64,000 nucleotides of DNA from Paguma larvata (GCA_030068075.1 CM057826.1:110897746-110961745); one strand, 5' to 3'. Numbered from the stretch's first letter, positions 12,497 to 22,560 are shown. The notes: generated from the sequence alone by a model not told the origin. Numbers and translations: made by a program.

Positions 12497-12908
12497 CAAA
12501 TGGACAAAGAAGATGTGGTATATACATACAATGGAATACTACATGACAATGAGAAAGAATGGAATCTGGCCATTTGTAGCAATGTGGAAAGAAATGGAGG
12601 GTATTATGCTAAGCGAAATAAGTCAGTCAGAGAAAGACAGATACCATATGTTTCCATGCATGGGTTCATTTTGAGTGACTTAGCAGAAAACTATAGGGAG
12701 AGGGGGAGAGGGGAAAATTAAAAAAGCCACAGAGAGGGAGGGAGATAAAACATAAGAGACTCTTAAATACTAAGAACAAACTGAGGGTTGATGAGGGGTA
12801 TGGAAGAGGGGAGAGTGGGTGACGGGCATTGAGGAGGGCACTTGTTGGGATGAGTACTGGGTGTTGTATGGAAACCAACTTGACAATAAATTGTTAAAAA
12901 ATGTAGAA
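12497..12908 (+). mobile_element. 5'-truncated L1 in SPINK1 intron 1
   Basis: About 410 bp with the last part of ORF2 (tryptophan/tyrosine phrase IYTMEYYM in one frame) and the carnivore 3' UTR, ending at AATAAATTGTTAAAAAA. Flanked by ATAAACTGAATTAAAGA (12480-12496) and ATAAACTGAGTTAAAGA (12909-12925), a 17-bp duplication with one mismatch. The frame 12500-12721 is this element. Confidence 0.88.
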
Positions 12909-13337
12909 ATAAACTGAGTTAAAGATACTTAGACTTCTTACATCACTAATTATAAGATCAAAGGTCTAGTAACCAGTTGTAAGAACGTCTGTGAGCATTC
13001 AGAAGGTATTTGCTCTGTACCTGATACATTTCAAGCAGTAAGTAAATCACTTATATTTTCAAAGAAATGGGTTAACTTTTGTGAAAATGCCAAATTGAGA
13101 TACTTTGATCGTAATAAAATTTTTGCTTCATTTCCTTGTGGCTGTGGCTTCAGCAAGCAGGGAGTGATTGGACACCAGTGAGATGTCCTTGGGAGAAGAC
13201 AGAAATAGGAAAGGGGGGCAGAAGAGGCCAGCAGAGAAGTCACAGTCTTCAGTGGAAGCTGAAAATTCTAAGTAACAGCAGAGCTGGATTCTCCCACGTA
13301 GGACGCAACCTCACAATGTCTGATTTATGTTTTCTAG

Positions 13338-13369
13338 GCAACACTAGAGCTGACTTGCTGGTAAGAGAG
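13338..13369 (+). CDS. SPINK1: SPINK1 coding exon 2 (signal cleavage region)
   Basis: A 32-nt exon lies between TTTTCTAG and GTAAAG. It completes Gly19 and encodes NTRADLLVRE, residues 20-29. The predicted signal-peptidase cut lies after Ala23, so the mature inhibitor starts with Asp24 as in the human protein (known of the family). The exon is too short to be seen as an open frame and was placed by splice sites and phase: 55+32 = 87 nt, matching the family's exon structure. Confidence 0.93.
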
Positions 13370-13592
13370 GTAAAGACAATTTTGTACTTTCTTATATCTA
13401 GGGCTAGAACTGTTTGTCCCAATCAACGCACAGTCAAGCTGCCATATTTCAATTTCACCTGAAGTCAGGACAGGTGTGTGGTGCTAGCGAGGCTTAACAA
13501 GTGTGGAGAGGAACAGCAGTTTTCCCACAGGGCCTTATGCTGAAGGACAAATGCACCGCCACACATAGTCATATAGTCTTTGCTGCGAGGAA

Positions 13593-13803
13593 GTTTTACG
13601 TGTTTTGAGGCTGCCTGGTAGGACAAGGATTTTGGGTGGCATTCTTCTTAAATTCACTCCAAGTAGCTCTTCCCTCCTCATGGCCAGCTTAAGCATGCTG
13701 GCATAAAGTCCTCCTAGTCCCCAAGGTGGAGCCCTAATTTATAATGAGCAAAAAAAAAAAAATTGCAAACTAAGTTATTCCTCTAAAAAATATTCTATAT
13801 CTA
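13593..13803 (+). repeat. Inverted repeat, left arm
   Basis: This segment in SPINK1 intron 2 matches the reverse complement of 19459-19666 at about 90% (13 differences counted in the first ~160 bases, then a poly-A length difference, then near identity to ATATCTAA). It lies 3' of exon 2 and 5' of exon 3. Whether the unit is a known interspersed repeat is not clear; it has an internal A run at its CCCTAATTTATAATGAGC end. Confidence 0.85.
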
Positions 13804-14129
13804 ACTTTCCTATTTTTCCCTGAGTTTATAAGGTAAACTGCAATAAATCTGAAGCCCAGAGAAGGAAGCATCCCTCTTTTCATTACATTTATTCCTAGTG
13901 AGGGAACAGATGACAAACTAAAAGGGCATGAGTGAATAAATTACTACACTAATGATAAGAGTTGTGAAGAAGTTCTGGTACCATGTGGAGCCTAGCCTGC
14001 TTAGATCAGAGAATGTGCCCCTTAGTAAGCGAAATTTATTTTGAGTCATAAAGGTAAGTGAATGTTAGTGAAAGGTAAGTGAAAGGTTAGTGAATGGGTA
14101 GAAGTAGTTGAGCGAAATGGTTAAGAGCC

Positions 14130-14285
14130 AAACCTCAGGACTAGACCAACGAGATTTAAATCCTGGATTCAGGAATTACCAGCTGTGTGGCCTTGGGTAA
14201 TTTAATCTCTTTGAGCTTCACTGTCTTCACTGGAAGATAGAAGAGTATAATAAAAAGTTCATAGGATAGTTGCGAGGTTGAAATA
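14130..14285 (+). repeat. MIR fragment
   Basis: Contains the MIR core-like AGCTGTGTGGCCTTGGGTAA followed by TTGAGCTTCACTGTCTTCA; in SPINK1 intron 2. Confidence 0.65.
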
Positions 14286-14499
14286 CAATAGTAAGTGAAA
14301 GCAAGTATGGCCTGTGACAGCTGTTCCATAATTCTGAGTTCTTACTGATGTCGAGGAAATAGCTATGCCAGGACTCCAAGGGCACAAAGCACCTGGTATC
14401 GTCACTGGACTGAGAGAAGGGCAGTGTGACTGGGCCACAGTGGGGGAAGAAGACAAGCCCAAGGCTGACTCACCTAAGAAGAACTAGCACCTGCAGTCA

Positions 14500-14720
14500 C
14501 TGAAACTTGAATGTGACCTCACCCACCTTATTTAAACCTTACAACGCCATCACGAGATAGGTGGGGGAGAGAAAATACCCTTCCCGTTGCGCAGATGGGT
14601 GACTGAGGCTCAGAGGCAGCAAGAGATCTGCCAGTATCTCACAACTTGGAAGCAGCAGAGGCAATCCGTACAATCAAGCCTTCTGATTCCAAACCTTGGA
14701 CTCTTTCTCTTGGACATTCA
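14500..14720 (+). repeat. MIR-related fragment
   Basis: MIR-like run of CCTTACAACGCCATCACGAG, a GATGGGTGACTGAGGCTCAG segment and the downstream CAAGCCTTCTGATTCCAAA type end; just upstream of SPINK1 exon 3. Confidence 0.55.
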
Positions 14721-14860
14721 TTACTGCTACCCCCACCAGAGTCAGGCTTCTGTATTTAAGCTGATCAACTCCAGGGAAGTGAGAATCAGTTTAGAGATTT
14801 TGCTATAAACTCAAAGAATACAAAATGATGGAAAGTGATTCTGCTTAATTCCACTTTCAG

Positions 14861-14967
14861 GCTAAATGTAACACTGAAGCAACTGGATGTACCAAAATCT
14901 ATAACCCTGTCTGTGGGACTGATGGAAAAACTTATTCTAATGAATGCATGTTATGCATTGAAAATAA
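14861..14967 (+). CDS. SPINK1: SPINK1 coding exon 3 (Kazal domain core)
   Basis: A 107-nt exon between CCACTTTCAG and GTGAGT encodes residues 30-64 plus two bases of codon 65. It carries five of the six Kazal cysteines (C32, C39, C47, C58, C61), the reactive-site pair K41-I42 in [14 protein letters not shown], and the conserved Y54. Lys at P1 predicts trypsin specificity. Residue 34, the site of the common human N34S variant, is Thr here. The exon and exon 4 both lie between the arms of the inverted repeat described at 13593-13803 and 19459-19666. Confidence 0.96.
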
Positions 14968-15164
14968 GTGAGTACAAACTTGAATGTCTTTTAAAACATG
15001 TTTTTAAGCTAGTTCTCTTCAATTCTTCATATATTTTATCCCCCTAAGTTCCAATCAATATACTAATAACATTAATCTTACCATGAGAGAAACAAAACAA
15101 CTAGTTTTTCCAAAAATAATTCTCGATCTCTTCTCATATTTGGTATGATTCTATATGGAGCCAT

Positions 15165-15362
15165 GCATGTGTTTATTACAATAAAAGACAGTATTTCTTG
15201 TGTCAAGCATTGTGCTAGGCATTTAATATTCAAGAGTTTATGAGGTAAATAATACCAAACCCATTATACACCTGAAGAGATTGAGACTGAGCTTAAATTA
15301 CTTGCTCAAGATCAACCAGCAGGAAGTAACAGATCTGGGTCCAAATCCTTGCTTTTTCAACT
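15165..15362 (+). repeat. MIR fragment
   Basis: MIR phrases GTCAAGCATTGTGCTAGGCA and GATCTGGGTCCAAATCCTTG in the right order and spacing; SPINK1 intron 3. Confidence 0.65.
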
Positions 15363-15368
15363 ATACTT

Positions 15369-15542
15369 TTTTTTGAGAGAGAGAGAGAAAGAGAGGGAGA
15401 ATGCGTGCACATATGTGCACGAAAGTTGGGGAGGGGCATACAGAGAATCTTAAGCCGGTTCCACACCCCATGACCCTGGGATCACGACCTGAGCCAAAAT
15501 CAAGAATTGGACACTTACCCTACTGAGCTGCCCAGGTGCCCC
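15369..15542 (-). mobile_element. CAN-SINE in SPINK1 intron 3
   Basis: Reverse copy ending GAGCTGCCCAGGTGCCCC, with duplications TCAACTATACTTTT before and TCAGCTATGCTTT after; inserted at the end of a MIR. Confidence 0.88.
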
Positions 15543-16024
15543 TCAGCTATGCTTTAAAGTCAGGTACCACCCTGAGTATTTGTGAGATACAGAAGAAAAT
15601 CCAACATGTTTTGTCTCTCATTTTGCTGGTACTCACTGCTAATACGGTGTGGTCAGTGGAAATAAGAGCAAAGTGCTCTGAGAACACAAGATTAAAAACA
15701 ACTAATTATGCCTGCTAGGATTTGGAAAAGTTTGGAGGCTTTCTCTTGATCCTAAAGGACAGTGAGGCATTGCAATAAGGAGAAAAAGCCGAACAAAAGG
15801 GAGAAAGGAATTAATCATAGTGCGAGGTAAATGGGTGAACAAAAGGACAGTGGAATACAGGAGGAAACTATCCGAATGGTTCTCTCAACTAGTTTTAAAA
15901 AATCACTTATATGACAAAAAACACAAAAAAACAACCATGCTTTCACAGCAAAACAGTAAATAGTCCAGATTTTTAAAAAGCTAATACACCCAAAATACCT
16001 TTAAATTTAAAAAAAAAAACCACA

Positions 16025-16137
16025 AGGGCACCTGGCTGGCTCAGTTGATAGAACATGCAACTCTTGATCTTGGGGCCGTGAGTTTGAGCCCCTTGTTGGG
16101 TGTAGAGATTACTTAAAATTGAAATCTTTTAAAAAAA
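16025..16137 (+). mobile_element. Short CAN-SINE variant in SPINK1 intron 3
   Basis: Head GGGCACCTGGCTGGCTCAG followed by the older tail form GTAGAGATTACTTAAAATTG instead of the CT tract. Confidence 0.85.
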
Positions 16138-17847
16138 TCATTTTTGTTGATGGTAATGATTGTGTTAACTAAAGCCCTCAAAAATGCAAATATGAACTGC
16201 ATAGGTTAGGTGACCAAAAATATATTTTTTAACACTTTTATTTAAGGAGATGAGAGCTGGCCTCCATGAGGCTCATTTTCTGAAGTGATCATAGGTCAGG
16301 AGTCAAAGCCAGGCCCTCAGAGAAGCAGATGTGCCACAAACTTTCTATTTTACTCCTGCTACTGAACACCTAACATGTGCCCAGCCTGGTGCTAGTCTCC
16401 TCTGCTTTCCTTGTGCTTTAAGTAAGAGAAAATAGGTCATCAGGGCAAACAAGGTAGCTTACTGTAACCTGCGAAAAGCACCATCAAATGAGGTGTGAGG
16501 AAAGCACTACCGGTGTGAAAGAGAGAATCAGATTTCTTCTCATTGAAAGGTTCAAGAAAGGATTCACGAAAAGGATGTCATTTAAACAGGGCTCTGAATT
16601 TTGGTAGCACTGCGAAAGCATTCCAGGCTAAATAATGGTGTAGAATGACCAAAACAAATAAAAGAGATTCTGCAAATAGTCCAGAAAACTCTAAGTTTTT
16701 CTTAGAACCGATTTAGTATTAAAGGCTTTGATCTAGGCGCAAACAATGTGCATATTTCCATTATTCCATAGTAAGTTCCCTATAACATGATCTCTCTTCT
16801 TGGTCTGCTTTAAATCACTTCAAAAAATTCTCAGTGTTAGCAAGCGTTATGGAAATAGGGCCCCAGGGAGAGACATCTATCATTCTGAAGTTTTAGAACA
16901 AAATATGAGGTGTTCCCCTTTGTGGTGAATTTATTTCCACAAAGATTTGTAAAAAAGAACTCAAAAACACTTGTTAATTTTCTCATGATCTAAGCTGTTG
17001 ACATAAAGGTCAAACATCATATTTCCATCCAAGGGGAGGAGAAAGCAATATAACAGCCTTGAGATTTAGAAAATTTCCAAGTGCCAAGACCAAAAGGCCC
17101 AACATTTAGAGTGAACTATTGGGAAAATGAGCTTAGAGCTGAGACACCCCATTCCTTCAGTCCTGAAAACCTACCCATCCTGCTTATTTGTTCTATTTTC
17201 TCAAAAATATCCAAATATGGACATAACATTTAAATGCCAGGAAATGTAACTTCTCTTCCTTTATTTCTCAGATAAGAAAACAGGTCTAGAAAGAAAATGT
17301 GGCTTTTTCTAATGTAAAATATTTTCAAATGTACCACACTGCCTTTCTCTCCATTGTCCATTAAAAGCCCCAAAAGTAGAGTTAAGTGGAGCCAAGCTCT
17401 GACCCTAGTTGTTGGGTTGTCCTTGCATCTCCTGGATCATTATGTGTTTCTCAGATATAGTCAGTAAGGACTTTTTTCTATCTTTCCGACGTCTCCTTAG
17501 GGAATCTGTACTGTCGAATTCTGTTGAGATCAGTGCTCTCTAGCAGAATTTTCTGCGATGAAGAAAATGTTCTATATCTGTGCTGTCTGGTACGGAAGTC
17601 ATTATCCTTACCACCAGTACTTAAAATGTGGCTAGTACATCTAAGAAAGTGTATTTTTAATATTACATCATTTTTTAACTGATTTGAGTTTAAATAGCTG
17701 AATAGGGATAGTGTCTTCTCTGCTGGACCACACAGGCACAGAAATAGGTCGTGAACTGTGTTTGGATATTTATGCTGTGTGTGCTAAACAACGCAGACAT
17801 AAGTGGTACGCATGAATAATAATTATGAAACAAAAAAATATTAAAAA

Positions 17848-18049
17848 GGGGGCACCTGGGTGGCTCAGTCGGTTAAGCATCCGACTCTTGGTTTTAGCTC
17901 AGGTCATGATCTCATGGTTCGTGGGTTTGAGCACAGTTGGGCTCTGTGCTGGCAGTATGGAGCCTGCTTGGGATTCTCCCTCTCTCCCTCTTTTCCCCTC
18001 CCCTGCTCATGCTCTCTCTCTGAAAATAAACTTAAAAAAAAAAAAAAAA
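17848..18049 (+). mobile_element. CAN-SINE in SPINK1 intron 3
   Basis: Full forward copy, head GGGGGCACCTGGGTGGCTCA and a 16-base A tail. The open frames at 17825-18151 and 17860-18057 are readings of it. Confidence 0.92.
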
Positions 18050-18812
18050 GCTCTTAAAAGGAAGAATCATCAAGTCCAGATAAATACATGCAAAAAGACA
18101 TATGGAATTCAGATGTCCCCATGTAACGGAGAAAGAGAAGTATTTTTATAAACCAGTATATTCAAGGAAAGGATGGTTTAAAAAAAAAGAGAGAGAGAGA
18201 GAGCTCTGCAAACAATCTCGTGAAGAACAATTACAGAATTTAAGAATATTTAGCTGACAGTAGAGAAAACAGGTTTTGGAAAGGCAGTGAGTTGGGGGGC
18301 TGAGAGGTTTTTATCTGGAAGGGAGCATGCTTAGTACTGGCAGGTACCAGTTAGGATAGAGATATGATTTCCTTTTGTGAGATCCCACAGATATTAATCC
18401 CCAGAGTTCTAAGGCAAAAGATCAACCAATTAGAGCATCCTGGAGTAGGCCGGGCAGCAGCTAAGATGGAAAGCTTGTGGCTAGGTCAATGGTATGAGGA
18501 ACAAAAAAAGCAACGATGAAATAGAGATTGATTTCAGTGGTTTACTGTAACGCCACAGTAGATGTGCACACTCTGTAAGCACAGACATTGTTCCTTTCTG
18601 CTGTATCCTTAGTGTATGTAAGCAAGAGTTCTGATCGATATTTGAGGAATTCATGAATAAGTGAATGCATAAAAGAGTGAAAGAGAAACGGGAATAAATC
18701 TGAAATCTTTCTATTTTAAATAAAGTTGATCTTTTTTCACTGTTTTTCTCCCATAGTCACTTTTTTTGGCAGCAAAGTTTAAGTTGATTTTTTTTTCCAA
18801 TCTCTTCTATAG

Positions 18813-18858
18813 GAAGCGCCAGATGCCCATCCTCATTCAAAAATCTGGACCTTGCTGA
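18813..18858 (+). CDS. SPINK1: SPINK1 coding exon 4 (C-terminus)
   Basis: After a T-rich tract and CTTCTATAG, this exon completes Lys65 and encodes KRQMPILIQKSGPC, then TGA at 18856-18858. Cys79, the last residue, closes the third disulfide. Arg67, where human R67C disturbs folding (established knowledge), is conserved. The 3' UTR follows directly. Confidence 0.95.
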
Positions 18859-18916
18859 GAACCAAGGTTCTAAAACTCCATGTGGTCACCACAACGCCTA
18901 GCTGGCCTGACTGTTG

Positions 18917-18922
18917 AATAAA
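18917..18922 (+). terminator. SPINK1 polyadenylation signal AATAAA
   Basis: A canonical AATAAA lies 59 nt after the stop codon and is followed within 25-40 nt by a T/G-rich stretch (TTCCTGTTGTTCCC). This predicts a very short 3' UTR with cleavage near 18935-18945, as is usual for this compact mRNA. Confidence 0.85.
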
Positions 18923-19289
18923 ATGCAGCTGAATACTTCCTGTTGTTCCCTAATGCTTTTTCCTCAAAGGGGGCTGAAACGAACTCAGAATGGAACAAAT
19001 TTTATAAAACACAGCAATTCTGAAATTCTGCACAAAGTTTCTTTCATGATGCTTTTTTCCTTTCCCATTTCCTTCCTCACATTCTGAAGACTGTCTTAGG
19101 AAATCTGACTGCAGACATTAACTGGCAGGACACAAATGATCGTGAATACATATAATCTCATAAAGAATTAACTGGCATGAGAAGGAACAGTTGGAAAACT
19201 CTCAGTCGAGAAACATGTTACCCATTACCTTTCACTGACTGAAATAATTTCTTTAGGTTTCCTTGGGATTTAATAGAGCATCCATTATT

Positions 19290-19458
19290 GTACCAGGACT
19301 CTGTGTAGTTGAGTCAGATTTACGTGTGAGCCACAATAACCCTGTAAGGTTATCCTTATCTTGTGAGTCAATTTAGAAAAGCTAAGTAACCTAACAGCCC
19401 CAGCAAATAAGGTGGCAGAGTTAGGTTTTTAATCCAGGGCAGACTCCAAATCTAACAC
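19290..19458 (+). repeat. MIR-like fragment
   Basis: TTATCCTTATCTTGTGAGTC, AAGCTAAGTAACCTAACAGC and a TTAATCCAGGGCAGACTCCA end fit MIR order; it abuts the right arm of the inverted repeat. Confidence 0.5.
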
Positions 19459-19666
19459 TTAGATATAGAGTATTTTTTAGAGGAATAACCTAGTTTATGG
19501 TTTTCTTTTGCTCATTATAAATTAGGGCTCCACCTTGGGCACTGGGAGGACTTTATGCCAGAATGGTCAAGCTGGCCATAAGGATGGATGAGCTACTTGG
19601 AGTGAAGTTAAGAAGAATGTCACCCAACATCCTTGTCCTACCAGATAGCCTCAAAACACGTAAAAC
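19459..19666 (-). repeat. Inverted repeat, right arm
   Basis: The reverse complement of this segment matches 13593-13803. It lies about 0.5 kb after the SPINK1 polyadenylation signal. The arms are separated by about 5.65 kb containing exons 3 and 4. Confidence 0.85.
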
Positions 19667-20529
19667 CTATGTGCTTAGGGACAGCAAATAAGGTAGACCT
19701 AGGGAAGTACCTCAAAAGAAAAAAGTATCTATAATCAACAAGAAAGAGACAGAAAAGCAGTTTGAAATCCTGAGCTCTCATAAAGAACGAGCAGAGACTG
19801 GAAGAGTGGATAGAGGTCTAAAAAAGCCTGAGATGCACCAGGTGCATCAAAATCTGTCCCAACCCAGTTCTCTGACACGCTTAAGGTTTAGGTTAATTTC
19901 TTGTGATATTCATAATATTCGTGTCTTGAAGTTTAAATCTCACCACTAGAGGTTGCTGTGGTCTGCTGAGTGACTACGCTAACCCAGTCTACCAGCTCAC
20001 CAAATACCATGCTAACAGAAGCTATGGATGCAAGATGGCTTCCTGCATCTTGTCTATATACGATGCTAGAGGACACTTGAAGGGCACACTTCATATTAAA
20101 GGACTTTGCCACAGTAAATGGAATTTAAATCACTGAAGGCTAGAAATTGTCATGTCTAATTGGACCATTTTACAGGTCTGGAGAGAAGAGGTTTGGAAGT
20201 TACAGGCAGAAGGAATACATTAATCCAGATAGTTTACCTTTAAATGTTCTGCTCTGTCTCTCTGACTTCTTAAAAGGTAAACACAGACAAGCCACATTTC
20301 TGCCCGGCCATATTTACTGGAGCTGCCAAACTGATGGTTGCTAAGCCAAGTTCTCAGGACATAAAACGAGACAAACAAGAAGGCAATAGCTGTCCCTGGG
20401 AAAGGACCAACAACTAATGTTAACTGAGAGCAAATTCATGAGTCACAATTCAAAGATCTAATTCTTACAAATGTTTTGTTGTTCTTTTTGCTTGCCAATC
20501 TGAATTTCGAAAGGAAGAGGCAAGGCCAT
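19667..20529. other. Intergenic, nothing recognized
   Basis: No supported gene or repeat between the inverted-repeat arm and the CpG-rich block. Confidence 0.4.
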
Positions 20530-20589
20530 TTTACCTTCCTCTGTGGACCAGGCCCCACAAACAGACAGGAGAGCCGACTTTGGTACAAA

Positions 20590-21140
20590 TGCTTACCGTT
20601 CGGTGGCCTCGGCCAGTTTTCCCAGCATGCCTCTGCCGGCCACGGAGAGAGCAGGAACTCCCGCGTTCTCGGCCTGGTCCCCAGACACTCAGAGGAGGAA
20701 CAAGAATTCCCTCCCTGCCCTTAACGGTCAGCGCTCGGCTGGGACGCCTTTTTCTGGAACCGCTCACAGGTGCATGAGCTTCTCCTGCACAGAAGCGCTC
20801 GCGTGGCCGCGGTGACTCCATGTTCTCTGCGCTGAGCTTCACCCGCTGGTGCGGCCTCCCTGCGGAAGGACTCGCGGAGGCTTCACGCCAGACCGCGGCG
20901 GCACGGGGCTTTTTAAAGCGAACGCGGAACAAGCCAGAACTCAGTCCCAGCCGGAACTCAGTCTCCTTGCAAAATCGGACCCAGCCTGCTTTCTATGCCG
21001 GAACCAGTCTGTTTCGAACTTCTTCCAGTTTTGAAGTCGGGCCAAGTCGGCCGTGGGACCGACCCAGTCTGGTTTCTAAGTCAGACCCCCTCAGACTCCG
21101 GCCGGCTTCTGGATCCAGTCAGGAAGAAGGAATGCTCCAG
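20590..21140. promoter_or_regulatory. CpG-island-like block
   Basis: By hand count about 42 CpGs fall in roughly 510 bases at near 58-60% GC, an observed/expected ratio near 1, against almost CpG-free flanks. On the reverse strand a TATA-like TTTAAAAA (near 20915) precedes a GC-rich stretch and a donor-like CCGAACG/GTAAGC near 20592-20600. On the forward strand there are imperfect short repeats (GGAACTCAG type, GACCCAGYCTG type). It may be an orphan CpG-island promoter or the leader of an endogenous retroviral element. No protein was recognized; the reverse-strand frame 20531-20821 has an ATG but no known domain. Confidence 0.6.
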
Positions 21141-21339
21141 TAAGGCTTGAGAGCTTCTGATGTAAAGCTGCTGGGATCCCACCGGGGCGTCCCCCCCACC
21201 TCCCTTGGCAGCACGAAGCGGGGAGCTCCAGGGGCTCAGCAGGTACTTTCCTGGGTCTGGTTGCTCCAGCTAAAAGGGCTCAGCAGGTACCTGGGTATGG
21301 GTGCTCATTGCTCCTGGTTCCCTCTTCTGTCACCAGGAC

Positions 21340-22100
21340 TGTGAAAACATAAACTTGAGGCATATTAAAATTTCAGGACTTTATTTAGACAAAAATGGAT
21401 TCGAATCGAGCAACATCCAGTTTAGCAGATAGAAGGGATCTCCGAGGAGCTGTACAGAATGAAAGACATTTACAGCTAGGGGCACCTGGTTGGCTCAGTT
21501 GGTTGAGCAGCAAACTTAAGCTCAGATCATGAACTTGTGGTTCGTGAATTTGAGCCCCTTCTCGGGCTCTGTGCAGACAGCTTGGAGCGCGCTTCAGATT
21601 CTGTGTCTCCCACTCTCTCTGCCCCATTCCCCCTTGCACTCTGTCTCTCAAAAATAAGTAAATAAATTAATGTAAAGAAAAAAAAAAGGATACTTACAGC
21701 CAGATGGGAGCAGGAACAAACAGGTTATACTACTAGACAAAAAGGCAAGTTGGTTACTGGAAGGTTGTCTTCCTTTAGGGAATGGAGGGGTCTATCGGGT
21801 AGAATATCTAACTAGTGCTGATCAGGCGAGTCCTAATTGACTGGTTTAAAATTCCATTTCTGGGAAAGTGGGAACCGTAGTTAAATTAGTTTTGGTTTGG
21901 TGGTGTAGGTCTGTCTTGCTTGTAACAGAACCATCAGAAAGCATGTGGATTTCTGTATTCGTGTCTGGTGGTTACATTTCAAAAGACATATTTACAAATG
22001 GAAATGTGTTTAGAAGAGAGAGACTACCCGTATTAAAAAGAACTTGCAAATGTGTCCTATGATAAATGGTTGAAAGAAGTGGGAAAATTTGGTCTGAAGA
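21340..22100 (-). mobile_element. Possible reverse-strand LTR end of an old ERV
   Basis: Reading the reverse strand, an AATAAA (21385-21380) is followed by a T-rich stretch ending TTTTCACA at 21340, a 4-base spacer, and then a stretch at 21335-21316 that starts TGGTGACAG and resembles a tRNA-Leu-type primer binding site at about 15 of 20 positions. This is the order LTR end, spacer, PBS. The LTR body to the right is interrupted by a SINE at 21479-21687 and its other end was not found; 22100 is a guess. No matching 3' LTR was found to the left. All is inference from short motifs; no intact viral gene is visible. Confidence 0.35.
21479..21689 (+). mobile_element. CAN-SINE
   Basis: Forward copy, head GGGGCACCTGGTTGGCTCAG, A tail to 21687; TACAGCTAG before and TACAGCCAG after are a probable duplication. 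It splits the possible LTR. Confidence 0.9.
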
Positions 22101-22139
22101 AAGGGAAACCCTTAGGAATTGGAAAGGTCTTTTCAAACC

Positions 22140-22258
22140 ATTTGAGAGAGAGTGTTGACACCATGAAAGCAGAGACTTCTTCCCTTTTTCATGGCTGTAT
22201 TATAAGCTGGAGGACAGTAACATCTAGGAGGTACTCAATTAATATTCTTTTTGTTACA
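22140..22258 (-). repeat. Old L2/MIR-related fragment
   Basis: Reverse strand reads like the mammalian-wide TTGAGTACCTCCTAGATGTT ... CTGCTTTCATGG pattern. Family uncertain. Confidence 0.35.
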
Positions 22259-22394
22259 TAAATGAATGGGGGAAGGAGGGATGAACATTTTCTGGTTGGC
22301 CCCAAAGGGAGAATTTAGGCTAACTGGGTAGGGATTAAAAGAGATTGATTTGGGCTCCATAGGAGAGAATACAGTAAGATGGGTAAGATTCGGG

Positions 22395-22560
22395 GCTCTG
22401 GTTTCCGGTGCTCTGCTGGAATCCAGGTTTCCCACCGTCTAACCACATGACCTGGGAGAAGCCAGAGAATTCCTCATCTCTAATATGAGATGAATAATAA
22501 CAATTCCCTAACAGCGCCATGTCTGCCGTACTGTAAGTGCTCAAGAATTATTAGCTTTCT
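22395..22560 (+). repeat. MIR fragment
   Basis: MIR-like order: GCTGGAATCCAGGTTTCCCA, CATGACCTGGGAGAAGCC, TCTCTAATATGAGATGAATA and AGTGCTCAAGAATTATTA. Confidence 0.55.

Larger units (their letters stand above)
11745..18940 (+). other. SPINK1: SPINK1 gene (transcription unit, four exons)
   Basis: This is a complete gene for the pancreatic secretory trypsin inhibitor, a small secreted Kazal-type inhibitor that protects the pancreas by blocking prematurely active trypsin. Four coding exons were assembled by eye: 11802-11856, 13338-13369, 14861-14967 and 18813-18858. They sum to 240 nt, giving 79 codons plus stop, the usual length of mammalian SPINK1, and every intron is GT-AG. Signal peptide is residues 1-23; the mature domain has six cysteines (C32, C39, C47, C58, C61, C79) in the Kazal spacing and the reactive site K41-I42, so a trypsin-specific inhibitor. 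Gene span of about 7.1 kb resembles the human gene. The transcript ends (about 11745 and 18940) are inferred from a TATA-like element and the AATAAA signal, not observed. Introns carry a truncated L1, SINEs, MIRs and one arm of an inverted repeat. Confidence 0.95.

Noticed and set aside
16025..16100. tRNA gene
   Set aside because: The tRNA-like heads here and in the other copies belong to SINEs; they lack a full cloverleaf and are followed by SINE bodies and A tails.
17825..18151. 108-codon frame and its overlap
   Set aside because: It is a reading of a CAN-SINE; the same phrase pattern (GWLSRLS / VAQSV) recurs in frames of many other SINE copies.
19525..19690. About 50-codon frame shared by both arms of the inverted repeat
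   Set aside because: Both copies stay open, but about 10 of 44 residues differ for 13 base changes, so most changes alter the protein; this is not what coding constraint would give.
20531..20932. 133-codon reverse-strand frame in the CpG block as a protein gene
   Set aside because: It starts with a non-ATG codon, is Arg/Gly/Pro-rich as expected from GC-rich DNA, has no known domain, and a donor-like site interrupts it.
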